Below are positions 1 through 8,192 of a stretch of DNA of 22,926 nucleotides, piece after piece. Under the pieces are notes generated by a model. It saw only the letters and a program-made list of their open reading frames with translations, had not been told where the DNA came from and did no database searches. Where the stretch lies: assembly GCA_026014605.1 (NCBI GenBank), contig JAOZIC010000223.1, forward strand, positions 1 through 22,926. The letters are read 5' to 3'. Position numbers and translations under genes: made by a program. Each line of letters opens with the position of its first letter. The first letter of the stretch is position 1. Origin of the DNA: Candidatus Bathyarchaeota archaeon (GTDB lineage: Archaea; Thermoproteota; Bathyarchaeia; Bathyarchaeales; Bathyarchaeaceae).

Positions 1-998
1 AGGTCTTCTTGGATGATAAAGTCACGAGACGTCTTTTCTTCGGGCGGAGTAATTTTGGACCTCACCGCGGAGAATCCGTATATGATTTCGTTTAAGGGAA
101 TTTGTGGAAGTAAATCCTTTGCACCCTCAATTAATTGTTGAGCTTTTTCTTTGGTTGTTCTTGTGTCTTCGCGTTCGTTGATGAACTCCGCGCTGGGTCC
201 AATCAATATGTTTCCATCTAATGTGGGCGTGAGATGAACACCCAGAACACCTGCAACTTTTGGAGGAACCGGATAGACCATGCTGTTGATTAATCCACGG
301 CAGGTTTTGTCGAGTATGAGGTATTCACCTCTGCAGGGGTAAAGTTGGTAGTTGTCTAAGCCCAACATGGCGGAGATTTGGTCTGCGTAAAGACCTGCAC
401 TGTTGATGATGATGTCTGTGTGAAAGGTTCCTTGGTTGGTTGCTACTTCAAAACCGTTGTTCAACTGTTGTATGTCTAACACTTTGGTGTTTACGTGGAC
501 TTTTACGCCGTTGTGCAGGGCGTTTTCAGCCAAGGCAATAGTGAAAAGATAAGGAGCAAAGATACCAGCCACAGGAGAATGCAAAGCGTAGAGGGCATCT
601 AGGTGGGGTTCGCGCTTTTTGAGTTCTTCTCCAGAGATTATGGTTAATCCCTTGACGCCGTTGCCTTCACCTACGGCTTTTAGGTCTTCTAGGTCTTTGA
701 GTTCTTCTTCTGTTCGGGCAATTACATGTTTTCCGCACAGGTTGTAGGGTACGTCAAGTTGTTTTGCCAGTTCTGGGAACATCAGCCGTCCTTCGACACA
801 TAGTTTGGCTTTTAGACTTCCTTTGGGGTAGTAGAGACCAGTATGAAGAACCCCGCTGTTACCTTTGCTGACACCAGAAGCTACATCGGTTTCCTTTTCG
901 AGTAGCACTGTTTTGATGTTGTATTTTGACAGTTCTCTTGCGATAGCACAACCGATTACGCCAGCCCCGATTATCAATACATCACTTTTGCCAGTCAT
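1..998 (-). CDS. FAD-dependent oxidoreductase, GlpA/LhgO type (3' end outside window)
   Basis: The 332 visible residues begin with a flavin-binding Rossmann fold (VLIIGAGVIGCAIARELS, residues 7-24), followed by the acidic end of the second strand (LLEKE, 32-36) and the segment NSGVLHTGLYYP, typical of the DAO superfamily members GlpA (glycerol-3-phosphate dehydrogenase) and LhgO (L-2-hydroxyglutarate oxidase). A late substrate-domain segment (GPSAEFINERED) and FSAVRSK are also visible. Relatives oxidise a 2-hydroxyacid or glycerol-3-phosphate and pass electrons to a carrier. Many archaeal members carry a C-terminal BFD-like [2Fe-2S] domain, which would lie beyond the left edge if present. I chose the ATG at 998 because it puts the Rossmann fold about six residues from the start; an in-frame ATG at 1019 would add seven residues. 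No partner gene is visible. The exact substrate cannot be told from this part. Confidence 0.85.
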   Translation of the reverse strand, partial: MTGKSDVLIIGAGVIGCAIARELSKYNIKTVLLEKETDVASGVSKGNSGVLHTGLYYPKGSLKAKLCVEGRLMFPELAKQLDVPYNLCGKHVIARTEEELKDLEDLKAVGEGNGVKGLTIISGEELKKREPHLDALYALHSPVAGIFAPYLFTIALAENALHNGVKVHVNTKVLDIQQLNNGFEVATNQGTFHTDIIINSAGLYADQISAMLGLDNYQLYPCRGEYLILDKTCRGLINSMVYPVPPKVAGVLGVHLTPTLDGNILIGPSAEFINEREDTRTTKEKAQQLIEGAKDLLPQIPLNEIIYGFSAVRSKITPPEEKTSRDFIIQED

Positions 999-1019
999 GT
1001 TGAGACATCTCTTGCCCAT

Positions 1020-1275
1020 TACTGTGATAGAAGGTAAAGATGGTGTGCTCTAATAAAAATCATTTTAAAATCAGTTGTATACTGCCAATTTACAGTTTTT
1101 GGGGTTTTTGAAAAGTGGACGTTTATTCAGGTATTTTTTGTAAGCAGAATAGGAATATGCAACATTTAATGGAAATTAAAACTATGATATATATTATTAC
1201 AATAGTCATATTTTGATTCCGAACTCGAATAAACTGTATTAATGATAATACATACTACATGTTCATATGATTTAA
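1020..1275. other. Divergent intergenic region, AT-rich
   Basis: These 256 bases separate the minus-strand oxidoreductase from the plus-strand signalling operon, so promoters for both should lie here. The stretch 1180-1265 is very AT-rich with several TATA-like strings (for example ATGATATATATTATTAC near 1183-1199 and ATTAATGATAATACATAC near 1239-1256). The second lies 20-35 bases before the ATG at 1276, which has no ribosome site, so that gene could have a very short leader. No RNA gene or repeat is evident. Confidence 0.5.
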
Positions 1276-1656
1276 ATGCAAAATACAAAGAACAAGTCTA
1301 GACTAACGGTTGAGGAAGTCAACCAAATGCCATACAAACCTAACGCCGCCAACAAAACAAAACCTTACAACGATGTCGTCGCCGAAGCAGTAGATGAAAC
1401 GCTTAATCACATTTTCAAAAAGGAGGGAACCACAGTAATTTACAAGTTTTTGGAAACCCACGCAAAACTAAAGATAACACAAGTCGCTGACAAACCTGAA
1501 ATATTTTCCAAAAATTTGCACAAACTGATGTCTTCGGCAACACATGTGATAGAACAAACTATTCTCAGAAAGCTGTATTCTAAACTGGGAATTAAATTTG
1601 AAGAGAAAAACGGTTATAAATTTTCAGATTATATACAAGAGTTGAAGGGGAAATAA
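1276..1656 (+). CDS. NitrOD5-like small protein upstream of histidine kinase
   Basis: A 126-residue soluble protein with a basic, low-complexity N-terminus (1-34) and an alpha-helical domain (about 35-125). The pattern around residues 55-105, with YKFLETH, the run KPEIFSKNLHKLM, then IEQTILRKLYSKLG, resembles the NitrOD5 output domain found in thaumarchaeal and bathyarchaeal proteins, often alone or fused to signalling modules. The match is from memory of the family pattern. The role of NitrOD5 is not established; an output or sensing role in signal transduction is inferred from the family name and from position: the histidine kinase starts 3 nt after this stop, with its ribosome site (GAAGGGG, 1643-1649) inside this gene. 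The ATG at 1276 is the first start in the frame and has no clear ribosome site. Confidence 0.75.
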   Translation: MQNTKNKSRLTVEEVNQMPYKPNAANKTKPYNDVVAEAVDETLNHIFKKEGTTVIYKFLETHAKLKITQVADKPEIFSKNLHKLMSSATHVIEQTILRKLYSKLGIKFEEKNGYKFSDYIQELKGK

Positions 1657-1659
1657 AAC

Positions 1660-3429
1660 TTGGGTTATGCAGCATTGTGGAGTTCTTTAGCACTTCTTTC
1701 AATGCTGCTGGCAACTGGCTTTGCCTACATGTACTATAAAGACAAAGACAAACGCAAACTAATATTCGCCATCTCCTTTGTTTTCACTGCACCCAACCAC
1801 ATCATCATGGACATCGGATGGGAAAACATACCAATCAACGAGGGACTGCTCTGGGGAATTTTCCCGTTACTCTCAGCGGTGTTGATTGTAGTAATCTCAG
1901 GCATTTTGGACATGAAAGATTTCGATAAGCCATTCAAAATATTTCTGGCAGTTTTAGGCGCCTCAACAATTTTGATGTTTATTCCGCTTCCAACAAAATT
2001 CATTATCCCACCCTTGTGCCAGAGCATATCAGCAGTATCCATTACTGCATCGTCTATTTTGTACATCAAAAAACGAGAAATATCGAACCTCATGTTTTTG
2101 TTATCGTTAATCTGTTTCACGTTCTCTGGGTTAGCAATAGGCTTGGGATTTGAAGCATATTTCACCATTTTTTCGTACGCTTTTGCTTACATCTTTATTG
2201 GATTAGTTTTCATAACGTCCCAAGATAACATGAAAGGAACAGTAGCTTCGTTTTTCACGCTCAAAAAGGAGTTAAAAACTACACAAGAACGACTCACAAA
2301 TATCGAACTTGGATTCTCCGCGTCTACAGACGCCATCGTGATTCTAGACACCAAAGGAAACGTGGTTGAGTGTAACCAGTCAACACTGGGTATTCTTGGT
2401 TTTTCAACAAAAGAAGAAATGACTGAAAAAAACGTTTTTTCGTTTCTTGCACAGCAAGGTCAAAACGAAACAACGAATATACTGTCAAAAAACCTTACAG
2501 CCAATACACATTGGAAAGGAGAAATCACTGCTGTAACTAAAGACGGTGTTGAGTTTCCAGCTGAAATCTCGGCTACGGCAATAAAGAATGATTCCGGAAA
2601 ACACACAGGGTTTGTAGTAATAGCAAACGACATCACACGACGAAAACAGATCGAAGAAACACTGCGAAACTATTCGGAGCATTTAGAAGAGTTAGTTCAA
2701 AAACGAACACTAGCACTGGAGGAGTCACAGGAACGGCTTGTAAAAACTGAACGATTAGCAGCAATTGGACAAGCAGCAACAATGGTTGGACACGACCTAA
2801 GAAACCCACTACAGGCAATAGAAAACGCCACTCATTTTATCAGCACTGAACTTGAAGGTCTGCCGATTTCAGAAAAAACTAAGGAAACAATCCAGATTAT
2901 CCACAACTCAATTATGTATGCTGACAAGATAGTAAACGATTTGATGTATTTTGCGTCAACAAGAAAACCCGCATTTATGAAAGAAAACGTGAACACGATA
3001 GTAAAAGAGAGCATCTCACACGTCTGTGTTCCCGAAAACGTGAAAACCGTTGTAGAATTTGACGACACCTGTGAAACAGAAGTAGATAGGGACATGCTGA
3101 AAAGAGTTTTTATCAACCTTGCCGTTAATGGGATACAAGCCATGGAAAAGAATGGAGGAACTTTGAAAGTTTCAACGAAAAGGGCAAACGGTTCTGTTAA
3201 AATAAAATTTGAAGACACAGGCATCGGCATAAAAAAGGAAAATTTGAAAAAAATTTTTACACCATTCTTTACAACCCGGGCGCAAGGTATGGGTTTAGGT
3301 CTTTCAACGTGCAAAAGGATTGTTGAAATTCATAACGGTTTTATCACAGTAAACAGTAAAACAAGTGAAGGTTCAACTTTCACGGTTACTTTACCAACAC
3401 GAAGGCAGGAGGTGCGTAACAATAGCTAA
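1660..3429 (+). CDS. Membrane-bound PAS-domain sensor histidine kinase
   Basis: This 589-residue sensor kinase autophosphorylates a histidine and should pass phosphate to the response regulator encoded next. The N-terminal 190 residues hold about six or seven hydrophobic helices (near 4-26, 33-51, 62-82, 92-110, 114-134, 142-162, 166-187) with short loops, so sensing is probably in or at the membrane. A PAS domain follows (about 212-328; TDAIVILDTKGNVVECN), then a coiled linker (330-366). The HisKA H-box is VGHDLRNPL with the phospho-accepting His at 378. The HATPase domain has an N-box (NLAVNGIQAM, Asn 486 and 490), a G1 box (EDTGIGI, 518-524), FTPFFTT and a G2 box (GMGLGLS, 543-549). All catalytic boxes look intact. 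The start is TTG at 1660, set by GAAGGGG about 10 bases upstream. The membrane part is not a sensor domain I can name. Confidence 0.93.
   Translation: MGYAALWSSLALLSMLLATGFAYMYYKDKDKRKLIFAISFVFTAPNHIIMDIGWENIPINEGLLWGIFPLLSAVLIVVISGILDMKDFDKPFKIFLAVLGASTILMFIPLPTKFIIPPLCQSISAVSITASSILYIKKREISNLMFLLSLICFTFSGLAIGLGFEAYFTIFSYAFAYIFIGLVFITSQDNMKGTVASFFTLKKELKTTQERLTNIELGFSASTDAIVILDTKGNVVECNQSTLGILGFSTKEEMTEKNVFSFLAQQGQNETTNILSKNLTANTHWKGEITAVTKDGVEFPAEISATAIKNDSGKHTGFVVIANDITRRKQIEETLRNYSEHLEELVQKRTLALEESQERLVKTERLAAIGQAATMVGHDLRNPLQAIENATHFISTELEGLPISEKTKETIQIIHNSIMYADKIVNDLMYFASTRKPAFMKENVNTIVKESISHVCVPENVKTVVEFDDTCETEVDRDMLKRVFINLAVNGIQAMEKNGGTLKVSTKRANGSVKIKFEDTGIGIKKENLKKIFTPFFTTRAQGMGLGLSTCKRIVEIHNGFITVNSKTSEGSTFTVTLPTRRQEVRNNS
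3408..3414 (+). promoter_or_regulatory. Ribosome binding site that decides the response-regulator start
   Basis: GGAGGTG inside the last codons of the histidine kinase is a perfect match to the archaeal anti-Shine-Dalgarno end of 16S rRNA. Spacing of 7 bases points to ATA at 3422, the in-frame codon just before ANQKILIVEDD. It is the strongest such site in the window. Confidence 0.7.
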
Positions 3430-3862
3430 TCAAAAAATCCTCATCGTAGAAGACGACAAAAACATACGAGAAACCATGAAGAACATACTAGAGCAAAACG
3501 GCTACGAAATTGATGAAGCAGAAACTGGAGAAGAAGCAGAACAAAAAATTCAAACCAAATTTTACAACTTAGCATTGTTAGACATTAAACTTCCAGACAT
3601 GGATGGCACAAAACTGTTAACCAAACTTCACAAAGATACCCCGAAAATGATGAAGATCATGGTCACAGGATACCCCAGCCTAGAAAACGCAATAGAAGCA
3701 CTAAATCAAGGAGCAGACGCGTATGTTACAAAACCCGTTAAACCTGCAAAACTTTTGGAAATCATAAAAGAAAAACTGGAAGAACAAAGCAAAGCAGAAA
3801 AAATGACTGAAGGCAAAGTCACCGAATGGATAAAATCACGAGCAAAACAACTAGAAGAGTGA
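3422..3862 (+). CDS. Single-domain response regulator with C-terminal helical tail
   Basis: A receiver (REC) domain protein, partner of the kinase just upstream. From the proposed start it has 146 residues: acidic pair at 11-12 (VEDD), phospho-accepting Asp at 54 (LALLDIKLPDMDG), switch Thr at 82 (MVTGYPS) and Lys at 104 (TKPVKP), all in the expected order. After the receiver (about residue 120) is a charged helix of some 25 residues with no DNA-binding domain, so it may act by protein contact or in a phosphorelay. The start is unusual. A full ribosome site GGAGGTG (3408-3414) lies 7 bases before ATA at 3422, and no ATG, GTG or TTG exists in frame at a suitable distance. The only conventional alternative is GTG at 3365, which would overlap the kinase by 65 nt and add 19 residues unlike a receiver N-terminus. 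Function is confident; the start is not. Confidence 0.9.
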   Translation: MANQKILIVEDDKNIRETMKNILEQNGYEIDEAETGEEAEQKIQTKFYNLALLDIKLPDMDGTKLLTKLHKDTPKMMKIMVTGYPSLENAIEALNQGADAYVTKPVKPAKLLEIIKEKLEEQSKAEKMTEGKVTEWIKSRAKQLEE

Positions 3863-3920
3863 AACGTCACAGACTTTTCCAGTTCACAGAAAAATTTTCG
3901 TTAAAGTCGTCAGGAATACG

Positions 3921-3931
3921 CTTTTATTTAC
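3921..3931 (+). promoter_or_regulatory. TATA-like box for the DUF2096-like gene
   Basis: CTTTTATTTAC lies about 60-70 bases before the ATG at 3991. Transcription would begin near 3950, leaving a leader of about 40 bases that contains the ribosome site GGGTGG (3979-3984). This suggests the gene is transcribed separately from the response regulator. Assigned by eye. Confidence 0.4.
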
Positions 3932-3990
3932 TCTAACACTTAAGCAGTTTTTGCAGTTAGTGTCTGTTGGAAGTTTTTTGGGTGGCATAA

Positions 3991-4503
3991 ATGGGTTTTG
4001 AAGAAAAATGGAAAGTTTTGGCTGATTTACTTGCCGAACTTCAAGAAAGGGGAGAAACAGTTCCTGCAGAGATTTTTGAGGATTTGCGTTCCGCCAAAAC
4101 ATTGATTCAAGTTCTTAAAGCAGACCCAACACACGTGGAAACGATTTCCAGAATTGACACGTATATGAGAAATGTGGAGTCTTTTGTTATTTTTTGTGCC
4201 GAAAACCTTGGAAAAGATGTTGCTGACGATTGGTTGGAAAAACTCAAGGAACAGCAAATAACTGTGCCTGAAACAAAAAGTGGTTCAAGGTTTGTTTCTG
4301 GAGTTCCCAGAGACCAGAATTGGGTAAGAATCAAGATTTCGAAAGATATTCCGGCAGAAAAAATGAAAAAGCTTGCTAAACAGAGTCGGCTTTCTTGTAA
4401 AATGGAGGAAAACGGTTACTTTGTTGTTTATGGTGACAAAAAAGTGGTCAAAATGTTTGTTAAAAAGTTGGCACAAGATTTTCAGGGCGACAAAAACAGG
4501 TAA
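3991..4503 (+). CDS. DUF2096-like archaeal protein of unknown function
   Basis: A 170-residue soluble protein with no signal peptide or membrane segment. Its N-terminal half is helical, opening with MGFEEKWKVLADLLAEL and containing EIFEDLRSAKTLIQVLKADP and YMRNVESFVIF. This order of motifs matches my memory of the archaeal DUF2096 family (COG4911), whose function is unknown. The C-terminal half (from about residue 105, PRDQNWVRIKISKDIP) looks like a small alpha/beta module of a strand, a helix AEKMKKLAKQS, two strands ending in YFVVYG, and a helix, somewhat like a KH- or ACT-sized fold; that comparison is only impression. The ATG at 3991 follows GGGTGG by a few bases. It sits alone between the two-component system and smc, both of which seem to have separate promoters. 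Confidence 0.72.
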   Translation: MGFEEKWKVLADLLAELQERGETVPAEIFEDLRSAKTLIQVLKADPTHVETISRIDTYMRNVESFVIFCAENLGKDVADDWLEKLKEQQITVPETKSGSRFVSGVPRDQNWVRIKISKDIPAEKMKKLAKQSRLSCKMEENGYFVVYGDKKVVKMFVKKLAQDFQGDKNR

Positions 4504-4558
4504 AACCGACCTCGAAACTTTTGTATTAGTTAGTTTAAACCTCTCGTCTAAACACAGC

Positions 4559-4567
4559 TTATTTATA
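4559..4567 (+). promoter_or_regulatory. TATA-like box for the smc-scpA-scpB operon
   Basis: TTATTTATA about 75-80 bases before the smc ATG. It predicts a transcription start near 4590 and a leader of about 50 bases containing a modest ribosome site (GAGGG near 4622). Assigned by eye. Confidence 0.45.
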
Positions 4568-4640
4568 GAACGTATTACAGAAAAGTTGTGAAACAGACAG
4601 TAATCATATTTACGAAAAACCGAGGGCGAATTAGAAAAAG

Positions 4641-7600
4641 ATGCCTTACATAAAGAAAATTGAACTCAAAGGCTTCAAGTCCTTCGGTCCGAAAACCGCC
4701 ACCGTTAAGCTAGACAAAGGCTTTACAGCCATAACTGGACCGAACGGAAGCGGAAAAACTAACATTGCAGACGCAGTCCTTTTCGGGTTAGGCGAGCTCA
4801 GCGCCAGAAGAATGCGCGCCGCCAGCCTTTCTAAACTAATTTACCACGGTTACCCAGACCTTAATATAAAACAGGCAAAAACAGCAAAAATCGTGTTGCA
4901 GTTTGACAACCTCGACAACAGACTGCCCGTGGACACCCAAACAGTAACAATTTCTCGTGAACTCAACAGGGCAGGACAAAGCCTTTACAGACTAAACGGC
5001 AGAAGAATCTCAAGGGCGCACATTCTCAACATTTTATCAATGGCAGGCATCAGCCCAACCGGACACAACGTTGTTTTGCAGCACACCTTGACACGCTTAG
5101 CAGAAATATCTGCAGTTGACCGCCGAAAAATGATATCTGACCTTGTTGGTATCGCCCAGTATGATGCAGAAAAAGCTGAAGCAGAAAACAAACTTAGAGC
5201 AGCCGAAATCTCTATTCGAACCGCAATGGGACGAATCGACGAGGTTCAAAAACGGGTTGACGACCTGGAACGTGAACGTAACGAACTTTTGCGTTACATG
5301 TTCTTGAAAAAGGAAATCAAACGTTTTGAAGCAATGAAGATTTTTGGTGACATCGCAGAGATAGAGAAAAAGAAAGCAGATGTTACAGCAAAAATTGAGG
5401 CGGTTCGAAGCAAAGTTGAGGACTCAAGGCAACTGCGTGAAAAGCTTAGGTCTCAAAGGTACGAGGTTGAGTCCGAGTGGAGAAAACTTGGTTCTGAAAT
5501 GATTGAAGAACGCGGCACTCGCCTTCTTGAGGTTCAGTATGAGATTGGAGAAGCCCGCTCAAAAATTAGTGAGTTAACAACAAAGATTGGGGCTGGAGAG
5601 GCAAGCGTTGACGGTCTTAGAAAAGTTATTGCGAACAATGAGCAAAAGTTAGAGGCAATACAAGAAGAGATTAAAGAGAACAGAACAGAAATTCGCAGAG
5701 CAAAACGTGAACATGAAAAGCTGCAGGAAGAGATTTCTGAAAAACAGGCTCAATATAACTCTGTTTCAAACGAAGCTTCTCAACTGCGGGCAACATTGGG
5801 AGATAAAAGCAGAAAAATCAAAGAAATTGAAGAAACAATCGAAAAACGTACCCAAGAACTTGTTGAACTCAGAAGCGACGCAATCCAAAGCAGAACTTCA
5901 CTTAAAGTTCTCACGCGTCAATTAAATGAACTGGTGAAACGAAGAGACAACTTTGAAGCTAACCTTAAAAATCTCAAGAAGTCGTACTCTGACCTAAAAA
6001 CTGTTCAAAACGAACAGGTAAAAAGTTCTGAGCACCTTGAAAAAACAATAGAGCGAAGACTCACCCAAAGAGAGTCCGTGCAGGCAGAGATTGTTCAAGC
6101 AGAAAAAATTGCAGAATCTGCACGAGATGCTGTTTTGGAGTTTGCTACTCAAAGGGATTTAGCCGAGAAAGTTGTTCCGGAAGAAAACGCCCGCAGAAAC
6201 ATCGAAGAATTAGCAGACCTAGGAGCAATCAAAGGCGTTTATGGGCGACTTAAAAAGTTGATCAGAGTTGAAAAAGGATACAGGCGCGCAGTTCAGGCCA
6301 CAGCAGCAGGTTGGCTGGACGCGATTGTTGTCCAAAACTATGATGCTGCATTCATGTGTGCCGAGACATTAAAACGCATGAAACTGGGCAGAATCAAGAT
6401 TATTCCAATCGACGAACTGTCAGACGTAGAAATACTTGAAGTTCCAAACATCACAGAGGTGGAGGGAATTGCTGCTCAGTTTGTTAGGTGTGCTAAAAAG
6501 TTTGAGCCTGCAGTAAGATTTGTGTTTGGAGACACAGTTATATTCAAAAGACAAAAAAGCGCCTTTAATGCCTCTCGAGAAGGCTACCGAACAGTATCGC
6601 TTAACGGTGACCTCTACGAGGCACAGGGCGGTATTGAAAGCGGTTATTACCGTGCGCCGGTTGATTATTCTACAATTATCCCCAGTAAAGACGCCGTAAA
6701 GAGCCTTGACCAGGCGATTGATGCACTTCATAAAAACTTGACAAAAAGAAAAAGTGACATAACAGGTTTCAAAGACGAAATTGAAAGAACCAAAGTGGAA
6801 CTCGCCCGATTATCAGAAACTATTGTTACTATAGACGGCGAAATTGGGCGTGTGCGCCAAAACGTAAAACATGCAAGACAAAACATCAAACGCATCGAGC
6901 AGCGTGTTTCAAAAATTACCGAAAACCGTGAATCGGAAAAAACTCAGTTGGGAATTTTAAGGCAGCAACGTAATGAACTCAAACGAGATATCGACAAATT
7001 ACGTGAAGAACTGGCAGATTTGCGTATGAGGATGGACCCAGCCAGAATTCAAGAAATGGAAATGGAAAGAGAAAAAATCGGTAACGAACTTATGGGTTCA
7101 CGCCAAGTCATCGGTAATACTGAAACAAACGTTGCTACGCTTCAATCCAAGTTCGATAACATACTCAAAGTGGGTGCGGACAGCATCAGAATTCAGTTGC
7201 GAAAGATGAAGTCGCAAATCGTTACCGTTGAGCAGGAAATCGAAGAAGCCACCCACGAAAAAGAGAATCTTGAGAAAAAGCTTGTAGATTTGGAGCAAAC
7301 AAAAGAAGCATTAACAAAGACAGTTCTTAACGCCAAACAGGAATCCAAAAAATATACGGTTCAACTTGACGATTTAAACAAACGACTGCAGGAACTGGAC
7401 TCAATTTACGAGCGCTCAGACAGGCTCTACAATGAACTGCATTTTAATCTACAAACAAGTGAAATGCAGCTACAACAACATAACCAAAGGCTAACAGAAC
7501 TAGGCTACAATGAACCAATGGAAATCGCGCCAGACCAACTTCAGAATGCTGAATCGTCACTTAAGTTGCTGCGGTTTGAGTTAAACCGTCTTGGAGCGGT

Positions 7601-8192
7601 AAACCAGTTGTCGTTAGACCACTATGCAGAGCAGGCTTCAAGATACAAAGAATTGTCTGTACGCATGAACGAGCTTGAGAAAGAAAAACAGTCGATACTC
7701 TTGTTCATGGAAGAAATTGAACGCAAAAAGAAAGCTGTGTTTATGGAAGCTTTCGAAAAGATAGATACAAGTTTTAGAGCATATTTCTCAAAACTAACAG
7801 GGGGAGGAGAAGCGGCTTTGTTACTTGAAAACCCTGAAGACCCATTCGCAGGAGGAATGGACATGCAGGTGCAATTTAGAAACAAGGCTTCAATTCTTGT
7901 AAGTGGAGCCAGCAGCGGAGAAAGGTCAGTTTCAACAGTTGCATTCATTTTTGCCCTACAAGACTTCATGCCAACCGCGTTTTACGTGTTCGACGAAATT
8001 GATGCCCACCTTGACCCATTCCACGTTTCAAGGCTTGGAGACCTTTTTGTGGAGTTGTCCGAAAAGTCGCAGTTCGTTGTAATTACGCTAAAACCAGAGA
8101 TGGTAAGCAAAGCTAAAAAAGTGTGGGGAATATACGAACGAAGTGGTTACTCCCACGTGGTAACTGCAAAAATGCAGGAGGCGACAGCGTAA
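4641..8192 (+). CDS. smc: Chromosome segregation ATPase SMC
   Basis: At 1183 residues this is a full-length SMC, the ATPase core of the archaeal condensin-like complex that organises and segregates chromosomes. Walker A is GPNGSGKT (33-40). Two long charged coiled-coil arms (about 165-500 and 675-1010) flank a hinge (about 515-665, beginning near LADLGAIKGVYG and including a Gly-rich GYYRAPVDYS end). The C-terminal head has Walker B FYVFDEIDAHLD (1114-1125) and a D/H-loop region VITLKPEMV. The ABC signature is atypical: the chain reads VSGASSGERSVS (1087-1098) where most SMCs have LSGGEKS, so two residues appear inserted between SG and the SGE. The tail GERSVS looks more like the Smc5 signature than usual archaeal SMC. 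The ATG at 4641 fits the conserved N-terminus IKKIELKGFKSF. scpA starts in its stop codon (TAATG). Confidence 0.97.
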   Translation: MPYIKKIELKGFKSFGPKTATVKLDKGFTAITGPNGSGKTNIADAVLFGLGELSARRMRAASLSKLIYHGYPDLNIKQAKTAKIVLQFDNLDNRLPVDTQTVTISRELNRAGQSLYRLNGRRISRAHILNILSMAGISPTGHNVVLQHTLTRLAEISAVDRRKMISDLVGIAQYDAEKAEAENKLRAAEISIRTAMGRIDEVQKRVDDLERERNELLRYMFLKKEIKRFEAMKIFGDIAEIEKKKADVTAKIEAVRSKVEDSRQLREKLRSQRYEVESEWRKLGSEMIEERGTRLLEVQYEIGEARSKISELTTKIGAGEASVDGLRKVIANNEQKLEAIQEEIKENRTEIRRAKREHEKLQEEISEKQAQYNSVSNEASQLRATLGDKSRKIKEIEETIEKRTQELVELRSDAIQSRTSLKVLTRQLNELVKRRDNFEANLKNLKKSYSDLKTVQNEQVKSSEHLEKTIERRLTQRESVQAEIVQAEKIAESARDAVLEFATQRDLAEKVVPEENARRNIEELADLGAIKGVYGRLKKLIRVEKGYRRAVQATAAGWLDAIVVQNYDAAFMCAETLKRMKLGRIKIIPIDELSDVEILEVPNITEVEGIAAQFVRCAKKFEPAVRFVFGDTVIFKRQKSAFNASREGYRTVSLNGDLYEAQGGIESGYYRAPVDYSTIIPSKDAVKSLDQAIDALHKNLTKRKSDITGFKDEIERTKVELARLSETIVTIDGEIGRVRQNVKHARQNIKRIEQRVSKITENRESEKTQLGILRQQRNELKRDIDKLREELADLRMRMDPARIQEMEMEREKIGNELMGSRQVIGNTETNVATLQSKFDNILKVGADSIRIQLRKMKSQIVTVEQEIEEATHEKENLEKKLVDLEQTKEALTKTVLNAKQESKKYTVQLDDLNKRLQELDSIYERSDRLYNELHFNLQTSEMQLQQHNQRLTELGYNEPMEIAPDQLQNAESSLKLLRFELNRLGAVNQLSLDHYAEQASRYKELSVRMNELEKEKQSILLFMEEIERKKKAVFMEAFEKIDTSFRAYFSKLTGGGEAALLLENPEDPFAGGMDMQVQFRNKASILVSGASSGERSVSTVAFIFALQDFMPTAFYVFDEIDAHLDPFHVSRLGDLFVELSEKSQFVVITLKPEMVSKAKKVWGIYERSGYSHVVTAKMQEATA

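Noticed and set aside
1734..2168. 144-codon open frame on the minus strand opposite the kinase membrane region
   Set aside because: Shadow of the hydrophobic coding region; the plus-strand frame explains the sequence.
2832..3314. 160-codon open frame on the minus strand inside the kinase gene
   Set aside because: It lies opposite a gene with intact kinase motifs, and its composition is what the complement of that gene would give; no ribosome site or family pattern.
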